Part shown: positions 1-6,613 of the stretch, one piece after another
How the letters are laid out: each line of letters starts with the position of its first letter
Numbering within the stretch: the stretch's first letter is position 1
DNA from: Elusimicrobia bacterium RIFOXYB2_FULL_49_7
Lineage (GTDB): Bacteria > Fibrobacterota > OXYB2-FULL-49-7
Assembly (NCBI GenBank): GCA_001800515.1
Contig: MGVN01000156.1
Span: 1 to 6,613 of the forward strand
Length of the DNA stretch: 6,613 bases
Reading direction: 5' to 3'
Translations under genes and position numbers: made by a program
The notes under the pieces: generated by a model
Database searches by the model: none
What the model was told of the DNA's origin: nothing
What the model saw: only the letters and a program-made list of their open reading frames with translations

Positions 1-389
1 AGATGGCCAAGACCAGTGCAGCTTTAGCCATGCATGCCGCAGCTCGATTGCCTTATTTCTCGATTCTGACCCATCCGACCACGGGCGGAACCACTGCGAG
101 CTTTGCCATGCTTGGTGATATTAATATTGCCGAACCGGGCGCGCTTATCGGTTTTGCCGGCCCACGTGTTATTCGCGAAACCATCCGTCAGGAATTACCC
201 CCAGGATTTCAGCGGGCCGAATTTCTCCTGGGACATGGATTTGTTGATATTATTTCTGACCGTGCTGACCTAAAAAGCACCATTTCAACTCTTCTCGGCC
301 ATCTTTGCGGACCTGTGCTGGTAGAAAAGTCCAACCTGTTTATTGATGCCAAGGGGCAGCTTTATCAGGAAAAGCAGGCAAAAGGTTAG
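1..389 (+). CDS. accD: Acetyl-CoA carboxylase carboxyltransferase subunit beta, C-terminal part (5' end outside window)
   Basis: This is the last 128 residues or so of AccD, the beta subunit of the cytoplasmic acetyl-CoA carboxylase carboxyltransferase. The enzyme moves CO2 from carboxybiotin on BCCP to acetyl-CoA, giving malonyl-CoA for fatty acid synthesis. Visible family signatures are MAKTSAAL at the window edge, [29 protein letters not shown] and [18 protein letters not shown]. The ATG at position 3 is internal: bases 1-2 (AG) fit the last two bases of the Gln codon in the usual family string M-Q-M-A-K. The N-terminal zinc ribbon expected in AccD must lie upstream. After the conserved HGFVD region there is a tail of about 45 residues with no motif I recognise. 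The stop is TAG, and three bases later an inverted-repeat element begins. Nothing shows a link to the polysaccharide genes. The family call is secure. Confidence 0.95.
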   Translation, partial: MAKTSAALAMHAAARLPYFSILTHPTTGGTTASFAMLGDINIAEPGALIGFAGPRVIRETIRQELPPGFQRAEFLLGHGFVDIISDRADLKSTISTLLGHLCGPVLVEKSNLFIDAKGQLYQEKQAKG

Positions 390-391
390 GG

Positions 392-474
392 CGGCGCTTC
401 GACAAGCTCAGCGCCCGTTTATCTTTAGCTGTTGTTATTGAGAATGTCCGGGCGCTGAGCTTGTCGAAGCGCCG
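392..474. repeat. Pair of inverted REP-like palindromes between convergent genes
   Basis: A perfect 26-base inverted repeat has arms at 392-417 and 449-474, separated by a 31-base spacer at 418-448. Each arm contains its own smaller hairpin: GGCGCT at 393-398 pairs with AGCGCC at 410-415 around the core TCGACAAGCTC, and the mirror copy is at 451-473. The core CTTCGACAAGCTCAG resembles palindromic intergenic elements I know to be common in many bacterial genomes. The element fills nearly all of the 86-base gap between the accD stop and the protease stop, leaving two bases on one side and one on the other. A folded transcript from either side would form a very strong stem, so it may act as a bidirectional 3'-end or mRNA-stability element. 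No U-run follows on either strand, so a classical intrinsic terminator is not supported. Confidence 0.88.
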
Positions 475-475
475 A

Positions 476-1372
476 TTACAATACAATTGTTTCTTTTGAG
501 CAAAAACGATTGTATAGAAAAATCCCAGCATTCATAAGAACCAATGCCAGGATACCGGCAGCTCCGGTAATGCCCACTGCCAGATCATTCCCTCCTTTGA
601 TGTAAAGCAACGATAATCCTGCGGTGGCATTGAATGTACCGTGAAAAATGGCCGGAGCCAGCACAGAACCGCTTTTCAGACGGATATAATTCAAAAGCGG
701 GGCAAAGGCCATGCATAGCAAGGTCATCATGAAAATGCCGGGCAGAGGATGGTCCGGATAGTTGTGGCCTAATAAAATCAGCGGCAGATGCCAAAGTCCC
801 CATATCACCCCGGTTAGCAAAGAACATTTCCAAAAACCTAAATGCTTCCATTCATGCAGAAGCAGGCCACGCCAACCAATTTCCTCCCCCAGAGCAAAGA
901 AGGCATTAATGGTAGCACCGGCCAGGATGGTTTGAATCAGCGTTGCAATAAGCGGCGAAACGGGGAGTTTTTGAAGCGAGGCTTTGAATGCCTCAACTTG
1001 TTCCGGAGTCATGGTCTTGGCATAGCGTTCAAAAAGGCCGGCCAGATCCGGCGCAAAGGAGGTTCCTGGGAAGAGGAGGCTGAATGCAAATGTCAGGCCA
1101 GAGAAAAGTAATGGCAGTGCCATGGCAAGCAGCAGCCACCAATTCCATTGCCAACGCAGTCCCAACCTTTCCTTCCAATCCGTCATTCCCGAGCTCTTCA
1201 GCGTTATCAATGCACCCAGCGTGGGGCCGAACATATAGAGCAGCGCAATCAGGAAAGCGTTTGGCGTATTCCATTGACCGCCGGAAAGATAAAATCCGAG
1301 CGCCAATATCCAACTGGATAAAGTGGTGATAAGCAGAAAGAGGGAGACGGTCCGGGAGAACGGGCGAGTCAT
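476..1372 (-). CDS. CPBP family intramembrane glutamic endopeptidase (CAAX/Abi-type membrane protease)
   Basis: The product is a 298-residue polytopic inner-membrane protein of the CPBP (CAAX protease and bacteriocin-processing) family. All three family motifs are intact: EEIGWRG with E163, E164 and R168 (EExxxR); [11 protein letters not shown] with H195; and AIFHGTFNA with H244 and N248 (HxxxN). These Glu, His and Asn residues form the active site in family members such as Rce1. Hydrophobic stretches at roughly 8-30, 38-57, 77-103, 139-161, 181-201, 210-228 and 264-287, plus one around the HxxxN motif, suggest about eight membrane segments. The start ATG overlaps the gmd stop by four bases (ATGA at 1369-1372) with only a weak AGGT nearby, which suggests translational coupling to gmd. 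The natural substrate cannot be told from sequence. Known or proposed roles in the family include prenyl-protein processing, bacteriocin maturation or immunity, and signalling. The 3' end abuts the REP-like inverted repeat. Confidence 0.93.
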   Translation of the reverse strand: MTRPFSRTVSLFLLITTLSSWILALGFYLSGGQWNTPNAFLIALLYMFGPTLGALITLKSSGMTDWKERLGLRWQWNWWLLLAMALPLLFSGLTFAFSLLFPGTSFAPDLAGLFERYAKTMTPEQVEAFKASLQKLPVSPLIATLIQTILAGATINAFFALGEEIGWRGLLLHEWKHLGFWKCSLLTGVIWGLWHLPLILLGHNYPDHPLPGIFMMTLLCMAFAPLLNYIRLKSGSVLAPAIFHGTFNATAGLSLLYIKGGNDLAVGITGAAGILALVLMNAGIFLYNRFCSKETIVL

Positions 1373-2406
1373 ACCTGTTTTTTCAACAGTTCATAATCCG
1401 CGCGTGTCATCATGGAGACCAACTCTTGGAAGGAAACCTTTGGTTTCCACCGCAGTTCCCGTTTTGCTTTGGAACAGTCTCCGATAAGGACATCTACCTC
1501 TGTGGGTCGGAAGTAATGCGAATCGACTTCCACCAAGATTTTACCCGTTTTTTTGTCGAGTCCCTTTTCGTTGACCCCTTTACCCTTCCAAGTCAATTGG
1601 TAGCCAAGCTCCGCAAAGGTTTGCTCCACAAACTCCTTCACGGTGTGTGTTTCGCCGGTTGCGATGACAAAGTCATCCGCTGTTTTCTGTTGAAGCATGA
1701 GCCACATGGCCTCCACATAATCACCGGCAAAGCCCCAATCCCGCTTGGCATGGAGGTTACCCAGTTTTAGGGTAGGAGCCAGGCCCAGCTTGATTTTAAC
1801 CGCACCCAGGGTGATCTTGCGGGTTACAAAGTTTTCACCGCGGCGAGGGGATTCATGGTTGAATAGAATGCCGTTACAGGCGAAGAGATTGTAGGCCTCC
1901 CGATAATTCTTAACAATCCAGAAGGCGTACATTTTAGCGACACTGTATGGAGAGCGGGGGTAAAAAGGGGTTTTTTCACTCTGAGGGATTTCCATCACCT
2001 TGCCGTAGAGTTCACTGGTAGAGGCCTGATAAAAACGGGTTTTAATATCCAATTCCCGAATGGCATCCAGGAGCCGGATGACCCCTAAGGCATCCACATC
2101 TGCTGTATATTCCGGTACTTCAAATGATACTTGAACGTGCGATTGTGCCCCGAGATTGTAGATTTCATCCGGTTCGCATTTGTCGATTATTCGTTTCAGG
2201 CTGCTGGCATCACTCAAATCACCGTAGAAGAGATTTAGCTGGTCTTGATACTTTTTATCAGCATGCAGATGATCAATACGGCCCCTATTAAAGGAGGAGC
2301 TGCGGCGGACAATGCCGGTGACTTGATAGCCCTTTTTTAAAAGCAGTTCTGCAAGATAGGAACCGTCTTGTCCGGTAATACCTGTTATAAGCGCTTTTTT
2401 AGCCAT
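1369..2406 (-). CDS. gmd: GDP-mannose 4,6-dehydratase
   Basis: The enzyme converts GDP-D-mannose to GDP-4-keto-6-deoxy-D-mannose in the cytoplasm using bound NADP. This product is the precursor of GDP-L-fucose, GDP-D-rhamnose and GDP-perosamine. The 345-residue product is a complete extended short-chain dehydrogenase. It has the Rossmann motif GITGQDG (G9, G12, G15) and RRSSSFN near residues 34-40. The catalytic triad is T130 and E132 in QASTSELYG plus Y154 with K158 in YSVAK; family signatures [17 protein letters not shown] and [14 protein letters not shown] follow. The reading frame stays open upstream to 2598, but I chose ATG 2406 because [15 protein letters not shown] is the normal N-terminus and AAGGA lies eight bases before it. 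The upstream extension matches nothing in the family and runs antisense into the aminotransferase. No reductase or epimerase partner (fcl, rmd) is in the window. The next gene in the operon is the CPBP protease. Confidence 0.96.
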   Translation of the reverse strand: MAKKALITGITGQDGSYLAELLLKKGYQVTGIVRRSSSFNRGRIDHLHADKKYQDQLNLFYGDLSDASSLKRIIDKCEPDEIYNLGAQSHVQVSFEVPEYTADVDALGVIRLLDAIRELDIKTRFYQASTSELYGKVMEIPQSEKTPFYPRSPYSVAKMYAFWIVKNYREAYNLFACNGILFNHESPRRGENFVTRKITLGAVKIKLGLAPTLKLGNLHAKRDWGFAGDYVEAMWLMLQQKTADDFVIATGETHTVKEFVEQTFAELGYQLTWKGKGVNEKGLDKKTGKILVEVDSHYFRPTEVDVLIGDCSKAKRELRWKPKVSFQELVSMMTRADYELLKKQV

Positions 2407-2494
2407 GTGGTTTATCCTTGGAAATGTTTCTTTCAAAATATTAAGTCCTGTTTCGGATTGGCAATTAAAATAAATAATCAAGTATATTGCTTTA
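2407..2494. promoter_or_regulatory. Divergent promoter region between gmd and the aminotransferase
   Basis: This 88-base AT-rich gap must carry the promoters of both divergent genes. For the + strand, TTGGCA at 2458-2463 and TATATT at 2483-2488 (spacer 19) form a candidate pair that would start RNA at or next to the ATG at 2495. For the - strand, TTGCCA (complement of 2459-2464) and TAATAT (complement of 2438-2443) are candidates with a short 15-base spacer. The two putative -35 boxes are the same odd palindrome, TTGGCAA at 2458-2464. If both are real, the two directions would compete for one site. The spacers are not ideal and the calls rest on motif resemblance only. Confidence 0.35.
2415..2419 (-). 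promoter_or_regulatory. Ribosome binding site of gmd
   Basis: On the - strand AAGGA lies eight bases before ATG 2406. This decides the gmd start in favour of 2406 over the longer open frame beginning at 2598. Confidence 0.75.
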
Positions 2495-3658
2495 ATGGAA
2501 GAATCGCAAAAAGAATTCCTGGTTTTTGGTGCGCCTCTTATAGGCGAAGAGGAAATCGCCGAGGTGGTGGCCACCTTGAAGAGTGGGTGGATAGGCACCG
2601 GACCCCGGGTGGCGGCTTTCGAAAAGGCTTTTGGTGATTACAAAGGTACTACCTATGCAGTGGCGGTTAATTCCTGTACTGCTGCCCTTCATTTAAGTTT
2701 GTTGGCTTCGGGTATCGGCCCTGGGGATGAAGTCATTACCACGCCATTAACATTTTGCGCTACTGTGAATGCCATTATTCATGCCGGTGCCGCACCGGTC
2801 CTGGCGGATGTGGATCCGCTTACTCAGAATATTGATCCCAATGAAATTGAACGGAAAATCACTTCAAAAACGCGTGCTATTCTGCCCGTCCATTTTGCAG
2901 GCCGGCCTTGCGATATGGACGCCATTATGGCAATCGCAAGGCGGCATGATTTGCTGGTCATTGAAGATTGCGCCCATGCTATTGAGACCGAATATCATGG
3001 ACAAAAGGCGGGTACCTTCGGTGATTTCGGCTGTTTCAGCTTTTATGTAACCAAGAATCTGTTTACCGGCGAAGGGGGTATGATTCTGACCAAAAATCAG
3101 GAGTATGCGGATCGTCTGAAACGGTTGGCACTTCATGGCATGAGTCAGGATGCCTGGAAGCGGTTCACCGACGATGGCTATCGTCATTATCAGGTAATGG
3201 AATCCGGGTTTAAATATAACATGATGGATTTGCAGGCTGCTTTGGCCTTACCTCAGATGAAGAAGCTGGAAGATTACTGGCAGCAACGGCTCGAAATCTG
3301 GAATCGCTATCAGGAGGCTCTTTCTTCGCTTCCTGTTGCTCTACCCGCACCTTTTGAATCCAATACCCGCCATGCGCTGCATCTTTACACCCTGTTGATT
3401 CATGAGAAACGATGTGGTTTGACCCGAGATCGATTTTTAACTGCCATGACCAAACAAGGTATTGGCGTGGGTGTTCATTATCTGAGTCTGCCGGAACATC
3501 TTTTTTATCAGAAGTCGCTTGGATGGACGCCGGAAATGTTTCCCAATGCCATGAGAATCGGACAACAGACAGTGAGTTTGCCTTTGTCGCCTAAATTGAC
3601 TGATTTTCAAGTCCAGCAGGTTGTTGATGCGGTCATCCAGACCATAAATTGTGGTTGA
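2495..3658 (+). CDS. DegT/DnrJ/EryC1/StrS family PLP-dependent sugar-nucleotide aminotransferase
   Basis: The product is a 387-residue cytoplasmic fold-type I aminotransferase. Enzymes of this family transfer an amino group, usually from glutamate, to a nucleotide-linked keto-sugar for lipopolysaccharide, capsule or glycan synthesis. Visible features are the N-terminal [20 protein letters not shown]; the phosphate-binding NSCTAALHL (59-67); [12 protein letters not shown] (83-94); [15 protein letters not shown] (130-144); IEDCAHA with D158 facing the PLP ring; and [14 protein letters not shown] with K187 as the Schiff-base lysine. [14 protein letters not shown] (211-224) and [13 protein letters not shown] (238-250) resemble the ArnB-like branch more than classical GDP-perosamine synthases. 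The divergent gmd would supply GDP-4-keto-6-deoxymannose, so a GDP-perosamine role is possible, but a UDP-keto-sugar substrate is at least as likely. The start at 2495 has no Shine-Dalgarno sequence; an in-frame TAA at 2471-2473 rules out a longer ATG start, and the family N-terminus fits. Confidence 0.93.
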   Translation: MEESQKEFLVFGAPLIGEEEIAEVVATLKSGWIGTGPRVAAFEKAFGDYKGTTYAVAVNSCTAALHLSLLASGIGPGDEVITTPLTFCATVNAIIHAGAAPVLADVDPLTQNIDPNEIERKITSKTRAILPVHFAGRPCDMDAIMAIARRHDLLVIEDCAHAIETEYHGQKAGTFGDFGCFSFYVTKNLFTGEGGMILTKNQEYADRLKRLALHGMSQDAWKRFTDDGYRHYQVMESGFKYNMMDLQAALALPQMKKLEDYWQQRLEIWNRYQEALSSLPVALPAPFESNTRHALHLYTLLIHEKRCGLTRDRFLTAMTKQGIGVGVHYLSLPEHLFYQKSLGWTPEMFPNAMRIGQQTVSLPLSPKLTDFQVQQVVDAVIQTINCG

Positions 3659-3697
3659 AATTAGATATTGTTAACCAAAATTAAATTAACATTTAAA

Positions 3698-3733
3698 TTG
3701 ATTCGCTTCCCCCTATTTTCTATATTTTATAAT
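3698..3733 (+). promoter_or_regulatory. Candidate promoter for the polysaccharide export gene
   Basis: The AT-rich gap after the aminotransferase contains TATAAT at 3728-3733, a perfect match to the bacterial -10 consensus, but with no good -35 box at 17 bases. Overlapping it, TATATTTT at 3721-3728 with TTG at 3698-3700 (20 bases between) resembles the Bacteroidota-type TTG / TAnnTTTG arrangement, with the last G replaced by T. Either could drive the exporter gene. The transcript leader would hold a small 5-bp hairpin (AGCGG-GTA-CCGCT, 3745-3757). The rest of the 143-base gap shows no gene. The TTAAAT/ATTTAA stem at 3681-3696 is too weak to call a terminator. Confidence 0.4.
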
Positions 3734-3787
3734 CTCTTTTTTTAAGCGGGTACCGCTGAAAGGGGATGGGTGTCTTTAAAACTCAAA

Positions 3788-3793
3788 AAGGTG
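3788..3793 (+). promoter_or_regulatory. Ribosome binding site that decides the exporter start
   Basis: AAGGTG lies eight bases before ATG 3802. An earlier in-frame ATG at 3766 has its purine run (AAAGGGG, 3759-3765) touching the start codon, which is too close for normal use, and it would place 12 extra residues ahead of an otherwise standard signal peptide. The 3802 start is preferred. Confidence 0.75.
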
Positions 3794-3801
3794 CAATAAT
3801 A

Positions 3802-6525
3802 ATGAACCGACACGTTTTTTTACCGACATTCTTGCTTTTTATTCTTTGTTCGGTTGTTTTAGGGCAAAGCAAAGAGCAGTTGCTTCAGAAAATAAAGTCC
3901 GGGGAAATTCAAATCCCCCAAGAACTAATGGTACAAGGAGAAGCTGCACTTCAGTCCCCAGGGAATGGAAAAAATACATCATCCAGTCAATCTTCTGAAT
4001 TATCTGATAGTTTAAAGAGCCGCCGGGATTCCCTGTCAGTGGTGCCAGATACAATGCCTACTCTGCTTTCTCTGGATAGTCTGTATAAGCAGCTTGTGAA
4101 AGCTACCCCTCAGGAGCTAAGACTAAAAGAATTCGGTTTTTCTGTTTTTAAGCAGATGGTGGTCATGCCAGCAACCCCCACCCCGTCAGTGGAAGATTAT
4201 ATCTTGAATCCGGGTGATGAGCTCATTGTTTATACCTGGGGTCGGGAAACCGGTAGTCGCAGTATTTATATTGATAAGGATGGTTTCTTTAATTATCCTC
4301 CTTTGGCACCGAAGCGAGTGACAGGTCTCTCTTTTCAGCAGGCTCGGGATGAGATTGTGGCAGCGCTTCAGAGTATTTCAGGACTCCAGGCCAAGGTAAG
4401 CATGGGGCAACTCGGTGCTATTCGAATAATGATTTTGGGAGATGTTGAGCGCCCCGGCTCTTATGTCGTGACTTCCGGAACAACCCTCCTAAACGCACTC
4501 TTTCTATGCGGCGGTATCAAGGAGATTGGTAGTCTGCGTGCCATTGAATTGAAACGATATGGCAAGACCCATCGTAAAGCTGATCTCTATCAGCTTTTAA
4601 TCCAGGGCAAGGATGCCGGAGAGATACAGCTCGTTTCAGGAGACATTATTTTTGTGCCGGTAGTTCAAAAAAAGGTGGCTGTGGCCGGTTTTGTCCGTCG
4701 TCCCGCCATTTATGAAGCACTGGCTAAGGAGAAGGTCTCCGACCTGATAGAATATGCCGGAGGAATGAATGCGATGGCCAATGGCGAGCGAATTGTCGTG
4801 GAACGGATAAAGGAAAATAATGAACGGATTGTGCTGACTGTTTCCTATCAGTCTCAAAAACGAAAATTTGTCAATGATGTAACCGTGGAGGATGGTGATT
4901 TCGTCAAGGTTTTTCCGTTACTGGCGCCTGAGAATAATTCAATCGTTATTGTTGGAAATGTGCTGGCACCGGGCAAATATCAATACAAGCCTGATCTGAC
5001 CGTTAAAGATCTGTTGCCTGATTTATCTTCCTATAAACCGGAAACCTTTCTGGATTATGCGGTAACTAAACGGGTTTTTGCTCCGGATAATCACTATGAA
5101 TATATCCCTTTTGCCTTGGGTTTGCTATATTCGGATAATCAAAATTTTGTTCTGGCACCCCGCGATACCCTGTTTATCTTCAATCGGTGGGAATTGCTGG
5201 ATACCACTTTTATCGAGGTGGCGGGTAATGTACGCCTGCCGGGTCGGATAAAATATACGCCCAATATGCGTCTTTCTGATGCCGTGATTGCGGCCGGCGG
5301 TTTTAAGGAAGATACCTATCTGCCGGAAGCGCATGTGTTGAAATATGCGCCTGAATGGCAACAGAGCCATATCCAGAAATCGGACTTAAATGTGGTTCTC
5401 AAGAATTACAGCAGTATGGATAACATTGTTCTTGGGCAGAATGATAAGGTGATTATTTTCTCTAAATGGAACTTCCAGTTTGCCGATTCTGTTACTATTT
5501 TTGGGGAAGTAAAAGTACCTGGAAAATATAAGTTAGTTCAAGGCATGACCGTATCCGACTTAGTTAAACATGCAGGAGGTTATGCAGAAGGGACTTATAC
5601 GCTTTCCGTGGAAGTGGTGCACTCTAAAGTCATTGGCGATTCCTTGGCTAAGGAGCAAATCATTAAGCTTGAGATAGGAAAAGATGGCGGGCAGATTTTA
5701 ATTTATCAGCTTGAAAATGGAGATGAGGTTTTTGTTCGAAGAATTATTGACTTTGGCAAGACAATTTCTGTTAACTTGACAGGTCAGTTTCGGTATCCGG
5801 GGATTTATCGTGCTGAAAAAGGGGAAAAGCTGAGCAGTCTTTTTGAACGGGCTGGCGGGTTTAAAGAGAACGCCTTTTTGCCCGGAATTTTCTTTACGCG
5901 AGTTAGGGTTCGAGAACGCCAACAAGAGCATTTAAAGACCGTTGCAGGGAAGCTGCAGCAACAACTTGAACAGATGCTTTCCCAGGAAGCGGCTGGTATT
6001 TCCGCTGACGACAAGGCCTACCGGGATATGCTTATTCGCCAGCGAATGGATATGCTGGAAAATCTTAAAAGTTCCTTTCCCCTAGGGCGTGTGGTACTTA
6101 ATATCAGCGATTTGGCCTCGTTTAAAGGTTCAGAATGGGATGTTGAAGTGGAGAATAGGGATTCTGTTGGAGTGTCAGAGAACTTGAATACTATTTCAAT
6201 TCTGGGTGAAGTGTTTGCCCCGGTTACGGTGGTGTATACTAAGAAACGGAACACGGTTGGGGAGTGCCTGGATGCGGCAGGTGGCGTGGCTGAGACCGGA
6301 GATGAGGATAATACCTATCTGATTAAAGCGGATGGTACCGTGGTGACTTCGAAAACCTGCGGTATTTTTACAAAATTCAACTGGATCGACCCAGGCCCGG
6401 GTGCCACAATTATTATACCCCCGCTGGTGCCCAAGAAGTCGATCTGGACCGATATCGAGCAGGTGACCCGAATCGTTTATCAATTGGCGGTGACTACGGG
6501 AGTCGTTTTTACAGTGCTGAAATAA
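3802..6525 (+). CDS. Multi-SLBB polysaccharide export protein (Wza-type outer-membrane exporter)
   Basis: The 907-residue secreted protein is probably the outer-membrane or periplasmic channel through which capsular or exopolysaccharide leaves the cell. It starts with a signal peptide (MNRH, hydrophobic core, likely cleavage after VLG at residue 21). A Ser-rich linker (about 60-80) follows, then a Poly_export domain from about 130 to 200, opening with VEDYILNPGDELIVYTWG. Seven SLBB-like units come next, each with a G-[DENQF]-[VF]-x3-P core and most with a later AGG. The chain ends with IIIPPLVPKKSIW and a hydrophobic C-terminal segment (about 883-906), as expected of the membrane-spanning helix of Wza-like proteins. 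E. coli Wza has about 380 residues and far fewer SLBB units, so this protein is more than twice as long. A charged, Gln-rich, probably helical insertion (about 699-758) interrupts the sixth unit. The gene follows the aminotransferase by 143 bases with its own candidate promoter. A single ring-forming exporter is the best reading; copy number and polymer are unknown. Confidence 0.93.
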   Translation: MNRHVFLPTFLLFILCSVVLGQSKEQLLQKIKSGEIQIPQELMVQGEAALQSPGNGKNTSSSQSSELSDSLKSRRDSLSVVPDTMPTLLSLDSLYKQLVKATPQELRLKEFGFSVFKQMVVMPATPTPSVEDYILNPGDELIVYTWGRETGSRSIYIDKDGFFNYPPLAPKRVTGLSFQQARDEIVAALQSISGLQAKVSMGQLGAIRIMILGDVERPGSYVVTSGTTLLNALFLCGGIKEIGSLRAIELKRYGKTHRKADLYQLLIQGKDAGEIQLVSGDIIFVPVVQKKVAVAGFVRRPAIYEALAKEKVSDLIEYAGGMNAMANGERIVVERIKENNERIVLTVSYQSQKRKFVNDVTVEDGDFVKVFPLLAPENNSIVIVGNVLAPGKYQYKPDLTVKDLLPDLSSYKPETFLDYAVTKRVFAPDNHYEYIPFALGLLYSDNQNFVLAPRDTLFIFNRWELLDTTFIEVAGNVRLPGRIKYTPNMRLSDAVIAAGGFKEDTYLPEAHVLKYAPEWQQSHIQKSDLNVVLKNYSSMDNIVLGQNDKVIIFSKWNFQFADSVTIFGEVKVPGKYKLVQGMTVSDLVKHAGGYAEGTYTLSVEVVHSKVIGDSLAKEQIIKLEIGKDGGQILIYQLENGDEVFVRRIIDFGKTISVNLTGQFRYPGIYRAEKGEKLSSLFERAGGFKENAFLPGIFFTRVRVRERQQEHLKTVAGKLQQQLEQMLSQEAAGISADDKAYRDMLIRQRMDMLENLKSSFPLGRVVLNISDLASFKGSEWDVEVENRDSVGVSENLNTISILGEVFAPVTVVYTKKRNTVGECLDAAGGVAETGDEDNTYLIKADGTVVTSKTCGIFTKFNWIDPGPGATIIIPPLVPKKSIWTDIEQVTRIVYQLAVTTGVVFTVLK
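4420..6321 (+). repeat. Protein-level tandem array of seven SLBB-like units inside the exporter
   Basis: Unit cores, in exporter residue numbers, are ILGDVERPG (211), VAGFVRRP (294), IVGNVLAPG (383), VAGNVRLPG (473), IFGEVKVPG (566), LTGQFRYPG (659) and ILGEVFAP (800). Spacings are 83, 89, 90, 93, 93 and 141 residues. The extra length before the last unit is accounted for by the helical insertion encoded at about 5896-6075. Most cores are followed some 20-25 residues later by AGG or CGG; the third unit lacks this motif. The units have diverged at DNA level, so this is old duplication of a beta-grasp domain, not a recent repeat expansion. SLBB domains are known from Wza, where they build the periplasmic rings; cobalamin-binding proteins share the fold. 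Confidence 0.85.
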
Positions 6526-6531
6526 TCTAAT

Positions 6532-6613
6532 ATGATAGAAAATCAGACAACAGAATTCAAGCTTATCTGGCAGGATGACGCCTTTAAGAATGTATGCGCT
6601 TTTGCCAATACCG
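6532..6613 (+). CDS. Probable AlbA_2 (Schlafen-type) domain protein, N-terminal fragment cut by window end
   Basis: Twenty-seven codons are visible, beginning MIENQTTEFK and continuing LIWQDDAFKNVCAFANT. The pattern E-x-Q-x-x-E-F-K-x3-W-x-D-x9-FAN is the usual opening of the AlbA_2 / divergent AAA-4 putative DNA-binding domain found in many bacterial regulators and Schlafen-like proteins. I recognise it by pattern only, and the rest of the protein is outside the window, so its C-terminal domains and function are unknown. The start lies six bases after the exporter stop (TAA), close enough for co-transcription. No clear Shine-Dalgarno sequence is seen in the AT-rich stretch before it. It could regulate the locus or be an unrelated passenger. 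Confidence 0.7.
   Translation, partial: MIENQTTEFKLIWQDDAFKNVCAFANT

Noticed and set aside
392..474. Classical rho-independent terminator
   Set aside because: The stem is strong, but no T-run follows on either strand; the internal symmetry of each arm fits a REP-like element better.
842..1329. Open frames on the + strand opposite the CPBP protease gene
   Set aside because: They lie antisense to an intact gene with all family motifs, show no recognisable domain, and have low-complexity composition typical of shadow frames.
2407..2598. N-terminal extension of gmd in the same open frame
   Set aside because: The extra 64 residues have no family counterpart, run antisense into the aminotransferase gene, and lie upstream of a good ribosome site and the canonical [15 protein letters not shown] start.
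3670..3696. Possible terminator after the aminotransferase (GTTAA/TTAAC and TTAAAT/ATTTAA stems)
   Set aside because: The stems are almost pure A-T, short, and not followed by a clean T-run.
3766..3801. Earlier ATG for the exporter
   Set aside because: The purine run touches the ATG, leaving no spacer, and the 12 added residues precede a standard signal peptide that begins at 3802 with its own well-placed ribosome site.
3802..3864. Lipoprotein signal in the exporter because of the Cys at residue 16
   Set aside because: The residues before the Cys (F-I-L) do not fit a lipobox, which needs Gly, Ala or Ser just before it; a signal peptidase I site after VLG fits better.

Overview
The window (6,613 bases, mid-range base composition) holds four complete protein genes and two cut by the window edges. 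From left to right they are: the 3' end of accD on the + strand; a membrane CPBP-type protease gene and a GDP-mannose 4,6-dehydratase gene (gmd), both on the - strand; a PLP-dependent sugar-nucleotide aminotransferase and a large multi-SLBB polysaccharide export protein, both on the + strand; and the first codons of a probable AlbA_2 (Schlafen-type) protein at the right edge.

The theme is surface polysaccharide. Gmd makes GDP-4-keto-6-deoxy-D-mannose, the branch point for GDP-fucose, GDP-rhamnose and GDP-perosamine. A DegT/DnrJ/EryC1/StrS aminotransferase is divergently transcribed from it across an 88-base gap. Further along the + strand lies a 907-residue exporter with a signal peptide, a Poly_export domain, seven SLBB-like units and a C-terminal hydrophobic segment. 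The window looks like the edge of a capsule, exopolysaccharide or O-antigen locus that abuts a housekeeping gene (accD). No glycosyltransferase, polymerase, flippase or chain-length regulator is visible; these could lie to the right.

Region by region: 1-389 is the accD end. Positions 390-475 are a convergent gap almost filled by two inverted copies of a REP-like palindrome. Positions 476-2406 are a two-gene - strand operon (gmd, then the CPBP protease, overlapping by four bases as ATGA). Positions 2407-2494 are a divergent promoter region. Positions 2495-3658 are the aminotransferase. Positions 3659-3801 are an AT-rich gap with a likely promoter and leader. Positions 3802-6525 are the exporter, and the AlbA_2-type gene starts six bases later.

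Organism: the SLBB exporter implies a Gram-negative, diderm bacterium. The very long multi-SLBB exporter and the TTG / TAnnTTT-like promoter candidates loosely suggest the Bacteroidota/Ignavibacteria/Calditrichaeota side of the FCB group. This is inference from style, not a firm assignment. I saw no tRNA, rRNA, CRISPR array or insertion sequence. No clearly undescribed system is evident. The most unusual items are the paired REP-like palindromes, the coupling of a CPBP protease to gmd, the length of the SLBB array with its helical insertion, and the AlbA_2 gene directly behind the exporter.
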